Shown here: in pieces, positions 52,164-59,095 of the stretch
How the letters are laid out: each line of letters opens with the position of its first letter
How positions within the stretch are numbered: position 1 is the first letter of the stretch
Source: Coriobacteriaceae bacterium
Lineage (GTDB): Bacteria; Actinomycetota; Coriobacteriia; Anaerosomatales; SLCP01
Assembly: GCA_003563465.1 (NCBI GenBank)
Contig: PWVH01000128.1
Span: forward strand, 1 to 64,000
DNA: 64,000 nt
Direction of reading: 5' to 3'
Notes under the pieces: model-generated
Seen by the model: the letters and a program-made list of their open reading frames with translations, nothing else
Database searches by the model: none
Told to the model about the DNA's origin: nothing
Program-made: the position numbers and the translations under genes

Positions 52164-52169
52164 ATTATA
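52164..52169 (-). promoter_or_regulatory. Candidate -10 box for the HD-GYP gene
   Basis: A perfect TATAAT (minus strand) lies 19-24 bases after the thiN stop. No good -35 box is present. If used, the transcript would begin near 52157 and favour the ATG at 52120. Confidence 0.35.
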
Positions 52170-52187
52170 CAGCGCGCCACGGTGGGA

Positions 52188-52868
52188 TTATTCGCCGAGG
52201 GGGGCTAGTCTGGCCTTGGGAGCTAGATCAACGGTGTGGGATAAGACCAGAAGCCTTCCCGAATGAAGTCTGATCTGTGAACCGTCTTCCGTCAGGGTGT
52301 TGCTTACTCCCCGCGAAGACAGCAGGCTCAGAGTGTCGCGTTCCAAGGGGTATCGCATGCCTGAGCAGGAGACGACCGCGACCTCGGTGAGGGCGAGCAA
52401 GGAGACGGTGCTTCCTTCAGGATCGAGCACCAAGGAGTTTCGGGTGTCGGTATTCAGAACCCAACCGGCCATGTGCGGATCGACGATGTCGACTACAAGG
52501 TCAGAAACGCCGGCGACGCTGCCTATTGCCGCGAGAGTGTGATCCAGTCTATCGGACCATGCCGCCGTCACGGTCACGTGTCGCATACCTGACTCTTGCA
52601 CGGCCTGAAGCGAAAGGTCCAGGTCTGTCTGGTCTTTGTCGACCGGAGCGGTCAGGAAGCTTATGCCGAGACCGCGGAGCCTGTCAGAGATCTCAGAGGA
52701 AAGCGAGTCGAGATCACCGACGATGAGATCTGGGGGACGACCGTGTTCCAAACAGAGGAGTGCTCCGGCATCGGCTGCGACGACGAATTCTGCCCCGCTG
52801 ATCAGGTCGCGGTAGAAAGCGGCTCCTGCTGGCGCGAACGCCGCGCACACAAGAAGTGCTCTGGTCAT
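52188..52868 (-). CDS. thiN: Thiamine pyrophosphokinase
   Basis: Converts thiamine and ATP to thiamine pyrophosphate. The 226-residue protein has the catalytic-domain motifs VVAADAGALLCLEHG near 29-43, DLIVGDLDSLSSE and the DKDQTDLDLSLQAV stretch with acidic metal ligands. A C-terminal thiamine-binding beta domain includes SGMRYPLERDTL and SNTLTEDG. The ATG overlaps the thiT stop by four bases, and a TPP riboswitch lies ahead of thiT. Its place near rpmB matches Bacillus thiN. Confidence 0.94.
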   Translation of the reverse strand: MTRALLVCAAFAPAGAAFYRDLISGAEFVVAADAGALLCLEHGRPPDLIVGDLDSLSSEISDRLRGLGISFLTAPVDKDQTDLDLSLQAVQESGMRHVTVTAAWSDRLDHTLAAIGSVAGVSDLVVDIVDPHMAGWVLNTDTRNSLVLDPEGSTVSLLALTEVAVVSCSGMRYPLERDTLSLLSSRGVSNTLTEDGSQIRLHSGRLLVLSHTVDLAPKARLAPLGE

Positions 52869-53446
52869 GCGTTACCACCTCGGTCCATAAGAGGAGATAT
52901 GCGAGCAAGGGCAGGAATGACCACAATGGCGGCAGCGAAACAGGCTGCTGCAGAGACAGGCACGTAGAGGTTATATAGGGCCGAGTATAGCCACACCGGT
53001 TGACCCGGAGGTGCGTACTCTGAGAAGAAGACGACACCCGAGATCAGATGCGCAACGTAGCGCCCCACGGCCCCAAGCAGGATACCGGATGCTATCGCGA
53101 GCACTGCCAACTTACGCGACCCCTTGTCCGTGACTCGCGCGAGAGTGGGAGCGGCTACGCCTGCGAGGCCGACGAGAAGATAGGCTATCGGGTAGTCGAG
53201 TAACGGCTGTATCCAGTGGACAGGCGGGAACGGGTCGATGAAGAACATGTCTATCGGCCCATATAGCGCACCTGCGACGAGACCGGGCAGCAGTCCTCTG
53301 CGCAACGCAAGGACGAATATAGGCAGCATGCCCAAGGAAACGGTTCCTCCTTGCGGCATCTTCCACAGCGCTAGCATGTTCAGGACTGCCGAAAGGGCAA
53401 GTGTCAGTGCGATTTCGACGACAAGCCGGGTACGCTCCTGCGCCAT
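52865..53446 (-). CDS. thiT: Thiamine transporter substrate-binding subunit ThiT (ECF type)
   Basis: Membrane S-component that binds thiamine and works with a shared ECF energising module, which is not in this window. The 193-residue hydrophobic protein has about six membrane segments. The ThiT signature includes GGTVSLGMLPIFVLALRRGL near 34-53, GALYGPIDMF and HWIQPLLDYPIAYLLVGLAG. An upstream TPP riboswitch and the downstream thiN give strong functional context. The ribosome-binding site (GGGGATAAGAA) is modest. Confidence 0.93.
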   Translation of the reverse strand: MAQERTRLVVEIALTLALSAVLNMLALWKMPQGGTVSLGMLPIFVLALRRGLLPGLVAGALYGPIDMFFIDPFPPVHWIQPLLDYPIAYLLVGLAGVAAPTLARVTDKGSRKLAVLAIASGILLGAVGRYVAHLISGVVFFSEYAPPGQPVWLYSALYNLYVPVSAAACFAAAIVVIPALARISPLMDRGGNA

Positions 53447-53523
53447 TTCTTATCCCCGTCCGGTGTGTGTGGCCACCGTACGGGAACGTCGCAGCGGTGC
53501 GTGATATGGGCTGACACACCACA

Positions 53524-53618
53524 TACCGCCATGCGAGCTCCGCATTACCGGAGCCGTCCTATCGGTCGCGGTCTTGGACCGCCTCTCAGCCGCTTGACGC
53601 AGCTCCCGATACGGTTCT
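53524..53618 (-). promoter_or_regulatory. TPP riboswitch (THI box) upstream of thiT-thiN
   Basis: On the minus strand the aptamer runs CGGGAGC, a GCTGC/GCGGC hairpin, the conserved CTGAGA, a CGGTC/GACCG variable hairpin, and a long GCTCCG-GTAAT-GCGGAGC arm with the conserved TAAT loop. It ends CGCATGGCGGTATG, in place of the usual GCGTAGGGA. The outer ACCG/CGGT helix closes it. Following genes act in thiamine uptake and activation. The remaining leader has GTGTGT and ACACAC segments that could form the switching stem. Confidence 0.87.
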
Positions 53619-53658
53619 GTTCACCGACTCTTACACACACAGTTTGGAGTGTAAAGAG

Positions 53659-54807
53659 TCACGATCCACTGAACTGTCTTCCGAGTGCGCGATAGATAGC
53701 TTGAGCAACAGAATCGCTCCAGGTAGGATCGCGAAAAGCAGCGGTGTCCTCTCGGACGGCGAACGATCCGAGCCGCACGCGCACAAGAGGGCTCGACACC
53801 GCGTTGGCGACTGGATCCGGAGGAAGGACGACACGCTGCACGGGGCTGTCGGGTTGCCCGAGAACGTCGATGATCTCGTCGGCCAGAAGAGAAGAGACTG
53901 CGAATCGGTCACCCGCGACACCTTCCTGCTCCGGGACGAGTACTGCTAGACCTCCCGGAGCGGAGTCGGTCGCATCTATGCCTATGACCGCAGTGATCGA
54001 AGGGGTAGTCTCGGCTGCACGTTGAGCGCGGGCAGCTGGAGCCACATCGGTATCGGTGACCGAGCGAGTCACGACGACCCGTGCTCCAGCCGCCTCCAGA
54101 AGAGAACGAAGACGGCGTGTTGCTTCAAGCGGGGCGTCGACCTCGCCGGAGGGTACTGGCGAAGGATCGATGACGAAGACCTCGTCATGCAAGGGGAAGG
54201 GTAGCAACACCGATGGAACGCTCTCTTCGGAGGCTATGCGAACTCGTACGACGTCCGATGTTCTGACTGTCGCCCCAGGAGCTGGGATCGTCTCGAGCAC
54301 CGTGTCAGGAGCGGCATCGGACTCGACCGCCTCGATATGGACTACGAGGCCACGCTGCTCCAGCTGTGCCCGGGCGACGACGATACCGAGCCCTATGACA
54401 TCCGGCATCGAGAACTCTTCGGTACCGGCGGATACGACAAGCGCTACACCGCTCCCGCGCCTCACCCTGACGCCTGACGCGGGGTCCTGCAATAAGACCG
54501 TTCCTGCCGGTTGAGCATCGAATCGACGCTCCACACTGGCGACTGTCAGGCCATTCTGTCCCAGACGGGTTCGCGCGACTCCTTCTTGGATGCCGGTGAT
54601 GTCTGGCACCGTGACGAGCATACCCGTGCCGTACCAGACGATTGCAGCGACGATGAGAAGTAGCAGCACGAAGGAACCCAATACTGCAAGAGCAGTGGCT
54701 CTCGAAAGCAAAGCCCTACGGGGCAGACGTTCACGAGATACTACCTGGTCGGCCTCCGGTATCTCTTGGTTGCGGGGAATGGTTTTTTGGGTATCTCTCA
54801 TTCGCAT
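53659..54807 (-). CDS. Membrane-anchored PASTA protein with a degenerate N-acetylmuramoyl-L-alanine amidase-like domain
   Basis: The 382-residue protein has a basic cytoplasmic N-terminus of about 37 residues and one membrane helix at 38-60. Two PASTA domains follow (about 65-131 and 133-197), then a domain at 205-382 with Amidase_3 architecture (RLRSLLEAAGARVVVTRS, and PLVRVRLGSF near the end). The zinc and catalytic residues are missing: the DPGHGG equivalent is DPSPVPSG at 214-221, the second His motif is IGIDAT at 275-280, and the catalytic Glu position reads RLGSF. It is probably a cell-wall-binding, inactive homologue. Function is unknown. Confidence 0.78.
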   Translation of the reverse strand: MRMRDTQKTIPRNQEIPEADQVVSRERLPRRALLSRATALAVLGSFVLLLLIVAAIVWYGTGMLVTVPDITGIQEGVARTRLGQNGLTVASVERRFDAQPAGTVLLQDPASGVRVRRGSGVALVVSAGTEEFSMPDVIGLGIVVARAQLEQRGLVVHIEAVESDAAPDTVLETIPAPGATVRTSDVVRVRIASEESVPSVLLPFPLHDEVFVIDPSPVPSGEVDAPLEATRRLRSLLEAAGARVVVTRSVTDTDVAPAARAQRAAETTPSITAVIGIDATDSAPGGLAVLVPEQEGVAGDRFAVSSLLADEIIDVLGQPDSPVQRVVLPPDPVANAVSSPLVRVRLGSFAVREDTAAFRDPTWSDSVAQAIYRALGRQFSGS

Positions 54808-54835
54808 CGGTTCCGATTCGGTCAGTGAGAAAGAC

Positions 54836-54864
54836 TTGCGGCGTTTACGGCGGAGCGCTATCCT
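54836..54864 (+). promoter_or_regulatory. Candidate promoter for the FmdB-like gene
   Basis: TTGCGG (54836-54841) and TATCCT (54859-54864) are separated by 17 bases on the plus strand. Transcription would start near 54871, leaving a leader of about 32 bases. The region lies in the 95-base divergent gap beside the PASTA gene. Confidence 0.5.
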
Positions 54865-54902
54865 CCAACGCTGGATATCGGGACGGGAAGAGGAAGCAGA
54901 AG

Positions 54903-55172
54903 ATGCCCGTTTATGAGTACAGCTGCAGCTCGTGCAACCTTCGCTTCGAGGTGAGGCATCCCGTAGGAAACTCGTCCGGCCAATGCTGCCCTGACTGCAA
55001 CTCCGAGGCCAAACGGGTGTTCACGCCGGTGGGAGTCGTGTTCAAGGGCACCGGCTTTCATACGACGGACTATCGTGTCGAGAAGCCCGAGCAGATCGAC
55101 AAAGGCGCGCCCGACGCTCCCGCGGCACCTGCCTGCGGTGCAGGTTGCCCCTCGTGTCCCGCTGCCGAGTGA
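54903..55172 (+). CDS. FmdB-family zinc ribbon protein
   Basis: The 89-residue protein starts MPVYEYSCSSCNLRFEV with CxxC at 8-11, then a second pair CCPDC near 28-32, forming a zinc ribbon, followed by the GVVFKGTGFHTTDYR segment typical of this family. A Pro/Ala linker leads to a second Cys group CGAGCPSCP. The ATG has GGAAGAGGAAGC upstream. FmdB-like proteins have been described as regulators, but most have no tested function. It converges with glpX seven bases away. Confidence 0.9.
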   Translation: MPVYEYSCSSCNLRFEVRHPVGNSSGQCCPDCNSEAKRVFTPVGVVFKGTGFHTTDYRVEKPEQIDKGAPDAPAAPACGAGCPSCPAAE

Positions 55173-55179
55173 GCGCACC

Positions 55180-56145
55180 CTAGTCCCTGCGCACCCAGAA
55201 CGGCTCTTCGCCGGTCTTGAAGACGGTTTCCACGAAGCGCACAGTGCCTGTAGACGCATCCATGGCCACGGAGTGCGTGCGCGAACCTTGTCCGAAGTAC
55301 TTCACCCCGCGCAAGAGTTCACCGTCGGTCACACCAGTAGCGATGAAAGCGGCCTGGTCGGTGGCTACCAGGCAGTCCATGTCCAACACGTCATCGATGT
55401 CGCACTTGGCCATCCTTTCCGCACGAGCGCGTTCTTCATCGTTGCGGAATCGGAAGCGGCCCATGAACTGACCGCCGATACACCGCATAGCCGCGGCTGC
55501 AAGCACTCCCTCCGGTGCAGCGCCTATGCCAAGATAGAGATGTATGCCGGTTCCCTCGATAGCAGTGGCGACGGCGCCGAATACATCACCATCCGAGATC
55601 AGCCTGATCCTTGCTCCGGCATCGCGGACCTCCGCGATGAGGTCTTCGTGTCTTTCCCGGTCGAGGATGCAGACGACTATGTCGCCCACGGGGCGCTTGA
55701 GCGAGTTTGCGACGGCGTGCACGTTTTCGGTGGGTGTAGCGTCGATGTGTACGGCTTCAGCAGCGATGGGCCCGGTGGCGACTTTGAGCATGTACGTGTC
55801 CGGCGCATTGAGAAGCGTGCCCTTCGGCCCGAAGGCCATTACCGAGAGCGCGTTGGGCTGCCCGTAAGCAGTCAAGTTCGTGCCCTCCAGAGGATCTACT
55901 GCAATGTCGATCTCTTGGCCTCCCGCCCCTACATGTTCACCGATGTAGAGCATCGGGGCCTCATCGCGCTCGCCTTCGCCGATGACTATTTCACCTGAGA
56001 TATTGATCGAATCGAACGCTGCACGCATCGCATCGACTGCAGCAGAGTCGGCAGCGTCCTTGGCACCCCTTCCCATCCAGCGTCCAGCAGCCAACGCGGC
56101 TGCTTCCGTGACCTCTAACATCTCGATGATTCTGGTGACACGCAT
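55180..56145 (-). CDS. glpX: Fructose-1,6-bisphosphatase class II
   Basis: Gluconeogenic phosphatase. The 321-residue protein starts RIIEMLEVTEAAALAAGRWMG. Its active site is spread over AVDAMRAAF, IVIGEGERDEAPMLYIGE near 53-70 and AVDPLEGTN. The late GIGAAPEGVLAAAAMRCIGG is diagnostic of GlpX. The ATG has GAGGAGCC directly upstream, and the gene follows rsmB by nine bases. It is an unusual partner for the def-fmt-rsmB genes. Confidence 0.95.
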   Translation of the reverse strand: MRVTRIIEMLEVTEAAALAAGRWMGRGAKDAADSAAVDAMRAAFDSINISGEIVIGEGERDEAPMLYIGEHVGAGGQEIDIAVDPLEGTNLTAYGQPNALSVMAFGPKGTLLNAPDTYMLKVATGPIAAEAVHIDATPTENVHAVANSLKRPVGDIVVCILDRERHEDLIAEVRDAGARIRLISDGDVFGAVATAIEGTGIHLYLGIGAAPEGVLAAAAMRCIGGQFMGRFRFRNDEERARAERMAKCDIDDVLDMDCLVATDQAAFIATGVTDGELLRGVKYFGQGSRTHSVAMDASTGTVRFVETVFKTGEEPFWVRRD

Positions 56146-56154
56146 GGCTCCTCC

Positions 56155-57531
56155 TCAGTCGGACGGTTCCGGACTGCGGCTTAAGACCGTTGCGAAATGG
56201 CCGTCTGGCCCGCCTGGCGCTGGAAGCGATCGGAACCATCCCTCTGAAGACACGAACGCTTCCCATCCCGCAGGAACCCGCGCCTGAAGCGAGCGGCTGG
56301 CGAAACCCTCCCCTGCCTCACCGGAAAGGAAGGTGTCGACTACTTCCCGGTTCTCACGTTCGGTGATCGTGCATGTGGAGTACACCACGAAACCGCCAGG
56401 GCGGACAAGAAGGGCGGCCGTGTGCAGCATGCGGAGACCGATCTCGGCGAGCCGGTCGACATCTGTCGGATTCAATCGCCACCGCTTCTCTGGATGCCTT
56501 CGCAACGCACCTGTTCCCGAGCAGGGTGCATCGACCATGACTGCGTCGGCAGAGGCGGGGCCTCCGAGGACATCAAGGGAATCAGTAGTGGTGGTGTCGG
56601 CGACGACGGTGGTGATGTCCGGAACACCCAGAAGAGCCATTCGCTCTTCGAGTAGGCGGGCCTTGAATGCGTGTGCGTCGGCGGCGATCAGACGTCCGGT
56701 AGCACCTGCTCTAAGGTACTCCGCCTGAATCAGCATAGTCTTCGTACCTCTTCCTGCGGCGATTTCTGTCGTGGTGCCACCTGGTTCAGACGAGGCCAGC
56801 GAGGCACAGAACTGGGCGGCCGCGTCTGCAATCAGACAGAGGCCTTCGGGAATGACCGAGCTTCGGATGGCAGCGGCAGGCTCGCGTGACTCGATGCAGC
56901 CGTGTATCGGACAGGCTACGGGGTCGGCTCCATCGGAAGATAGCCGGTCGAGCAGGGTTTCCAAGGAGCCTCGAAAAGGGTTATGCGCAACGTAGAGCGG
57001 CGCCGGAACGTTGTTGGCATGAACTACTGCGCGTGCGGTTTCAGAACCAAGATCGTTGAGAAGTGTCCGCACGAGCCAAAGCGGGTGTGCGGTCGCCCGA
57101 GCAAGCGCCTCGATATCTTCATCTGGGTCACCCCATGGGAATCTTGGGGCTTCTGCAGCCACCTTTCTCAAAACCGCGTTGACGACCCCGGAGGCCGAAG
57201 GCTGTAAGCCGCGAACGGACTCCACACCTTGATGCACTGCCACTCGAGCAGGAGTGCGCATGAAGAGCAGCTCGTAGGCTCCGACGCGCAGGACGTCTCT
57301 TACCTGCGGGTGTATTCGGCCGGGACGATCGAGATGGCGATTGAGGATTTCGTCGAGCGTTCCTTCGGCAGAAAGCGTTCCGTAGGCGAGGCGGGTCGTG
57401 AGCGCGGCTTCACGCCCGGACAACTCGAACCGGTCGAGTGTCGGCCCCAATAGCTCATGTCCCCAGGCTTGACGGGTGCGAGCCTCGCTTACTAGATATC
57501 GAGCTGCCAGTCTGGCGGGCGTGGCGGTCAC
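56155..57531 (-). CDS. rsmB: 16S rRNA (cytosine(967)-C5)-methyltransferase RsmB
   Basis: Methylates C967 of 16S rRNA. The 458-residue protein has the N-terminal NusB-like domain (RQAWGHELLGP, RIHPQVRDVLRVGAYELLF, HQGVESVRG). The AdoMet domain shows EIAAGRGTKTMLIQAEY, VMVDAPCSGTGALRRHPEKRW and the catalytic Cys motif VVYSTCTITERENREVV. The GTG at 57531 overlaps the fmt stop as GTGA; the start at 57546 is an alternative. The def-fmt-rsmB order is conserved. Confidence 0.94.
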   Translation of the reverse strand: MTATPARLAARYLVSEARTRQAWGHELLGPTLDRFELSGREAALTTRLAYGTLSAEGTLDEILNRHLDRPGRIHPQVRDVLRVGAYELLFMRTPARVAVHQGVESVRGLQPSASGVVNAVLRKVAAEAPRFPWGDPDEDIEALARATAHPLWLVRTLLNDLGSETARAVVHANNVPAPLYVAHNPFRGSLETLLDRLSSDGADPVACPIHGCIESREPAAAIRSSVIPEGLCLIADAAAQFCASLASSEPGGTTTEIAAGRGTKTMLIQAEYLRAGATGRLIAADAHAFKARLLEERMALLGVPDITTVVADTTTTDSLDVLGGPASADAVMVDAPCSGTGALRRHPEKRWRLNPTDVDRLAEIGLRMLHTAALLVRPGGFVVYSTCTITERENREVVDTFLSGEAGEGFASRSLQARVPAGWEAFVSSEGWFRSLPAPGGPDGHFATVLSRSPEPSD

Positions 57532-58451
57532 GGATGCATCCCCCACCGGGCATTCTCGCTAAGCCGCGCCCCGCGTACAAAGGATGCGCCATCCATCTCA
57601 CTGCGCCCCTCTGGCTTGACTCTATCGAGCGCTATCGTACCGTCGGCAAGTCCTAGAAGCAGTTCGGAACTGTCGACGACCACCCGACCCTTTTCGAGCA
57701 GGCCTTCCCGGCGGGATGCGCGGGAAATGGTAAGGACGTGGCCGTCGATACGAAGCCGAGAAGCAGCACTCGCTGTCGAGGCTCGAATCCGGCGAAGTGC
57801 GTCGTCGACGCTCAGCTGGGGATGAAGTGCCACGTCAGCTCTCGTGATCTTGGGCGCGTAGGTCGCCGCGGCCTCGTTCTGGGCGATCCACCGCGCATCG
57901 CCGGACTCGAGCTGGTCGAGGACTCCAAGCAGCGCGTCGGCGCCGATGAGGGCGAGCTCGCGCGTGAGATCGTCGACGTCGCGTTCACCCGTTCTGACAG
58001 GCACTTGAAGGGCGTACGGTCCCGTATCGAGACCCTGCTCCATCAGCATTATCGATATCCCGGTCAGCTCGTCACCATCGAGAATGGCGCGGTGTACCGG
58101 AGCCGCTCCTCTGTGTCGCGGAAGCAACGATGCATGCACGTTGATGCAGCCGTAGGCAGGTATCTGAAGGATCTCGGGAGGGAGAATGAGTCCGTAGGCA
58201 GCCACACAGACGACATCAGGCTCCAGTGCTCGCAAGCGAGTCCCCTCAGCGGGATCGCGCAGCGTGACAGGCTGGTGGACCGGAATTCCAAGTTCTTCTG
58301 CAGCGGACTTGACAGGTGACGGCACCAGCTTGCGCCCTCGTCCTGAAGGCTTGTCAGGCCGGGTGTAGACAGCTATGAGATTCTCTGCCGAAGCAAGCGC
58401 TCGCAGAATCGGGACGGCGAAGTCGGGTGTACCCATGAAAACGACCCTCAT
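57528..58451 (-). CDS. fmt: Methionyl-tRNA formyltransferase
   Basis: Formylates initiator Met-tRNA. The 307-residue protein (ATG at 58451) starts RVVFMGTPDFAVPILRAL. It has YTRPDKPSGRGRKLVPSPVK, the catalytic NVHASLLPRHRGAAPVHRAI near 108-127 and GISIMLMEQGLDTGPYAL. The C-terminal domain includes IRASTASAASRLRIDG. An ATG four codons upstream at 58463 is possible. It follows def and, with it, handles N-formylmethionine. Confidence 0.96.
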   Translation of the reverse strand: MRVVFMGTPDFAVPILRALASAENLIAVYTRPDKPSGRGRKLVPSPVKSAAEELGIPVHQPVTLRDPAEGTRLRALEPDVVCVAAYGLILPPEILQIPAYGCINVHASLLPRHRGAAPVHRAILDGDELTGISIMLMEQGLDTGPYALQVPVRTGERDVDDLTRELALIGADALLGVLDQLESGDARWIAQNEAAATYAPKITRADVALHPQLSVDDALRRIRASTASAASRLRIDGHVLTISRASRREGLLEKGRVVVDSSELLLGLADGTIALDRVKPEGRSEMDGASFVRGARLSENARWGMHP

Positions 58452-58471
58452 CGGTCCCTCCAATTCTGCTT

Positions 58472-58963
58472 TCAGCCGAGAGTCCGCGTAATCTCGTTGT
58501 AGCGCCGGATAGCCTCCCGTCTCTGTTCCGGCGTGGCGCGATCGATGATCAAAGTGCCTTCCAGATGGTCGAGTTCGTGCTGAAGGACGCGCGCGAGCAG
58601 GCCCTCGGCAGTAATCGTCACCTCTTGCCCGTCGATATCGGTTGCCTCACATCTGACGGTGGTACTGCGCTCTATCGGCAATGCTATGCCTGGAAGAGAA
58701 AGGCATCCTTCTTCTTCGGTCACGGTCTCGTCGGAGAGATGGACAAGGCGGGGGTTGCAGAGGACGACGAGTTCATCATCGACGTCGTATACGAGAATCC
58801 GCTTCATGATGCCGAGTTGAGTTGCAGCAAGTCCGACTCCGTGAGTGTCATACATGGTTCTAGCCATCTGGTCGACGAGCTTCTGCAGCTCAACGCGCGA
58901 CACTCCCTCGACATCGGCAGCACGTTGCTTGAGCGCAGGACTTGGGTGGGTGAAGATTCGCAT
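58472..58963 (-). CDS. def: Peptide deformylase
   Basis: Removes formyl groups from nascent chains. The 163-residue metalloenzyme has the three family motifs: GVGLAATQLG near 42-51, EGCLSLPG near 85-92 and QHELDHLEG near 128-136, including the metal-binding Cys and two His. Length is normal. A likely promoter lies in the 132-base gap upstream, so def-fmt-rsmB-glpX is probably one operon separate from priA. Confidence 0.96.
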   Translation of the reverse strand: MRIFTHPSPALKQRAADVEGVSRVELQKLVDQMARTMYDTHGVGLAATQLGIMKRILVYDVDDELVVLCNPRLVHLSDETVTEEEGCLSLPGIALPIERSTTVRCEATDIDGQEVTITAEGLLARVLQHELDHLEGTLIIDRATPEQRREAIRRYNEITRTLG

Positions 58964-59041
58964 AGGGTTCGGTACCCTCCATCGGCACGCTCGCCTAAGG
59001 TCGAGCCGCGCTCGTTTCTGCGGAGTAGCAAGCTGCAGCCT

Positions 59042-59047
59042 ATTCTA
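59042..59047 (-). promoter_or_regulatory. Candidate -10 box for def-fmt-rsmB-glpX
   Basis: A TAGAAT on the minus strand lies about 79 bases before the def start, in the gap after priA. The -35 region is weak. TAGAAT is also the -10 box at the rimP and smc promoters. Confidence 0.45.
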
Positions 59048-59095
59048 CCCCAATTGGAGGCATGAACAGCAGGTTCAGTCCGGTCCAAACTGTTG

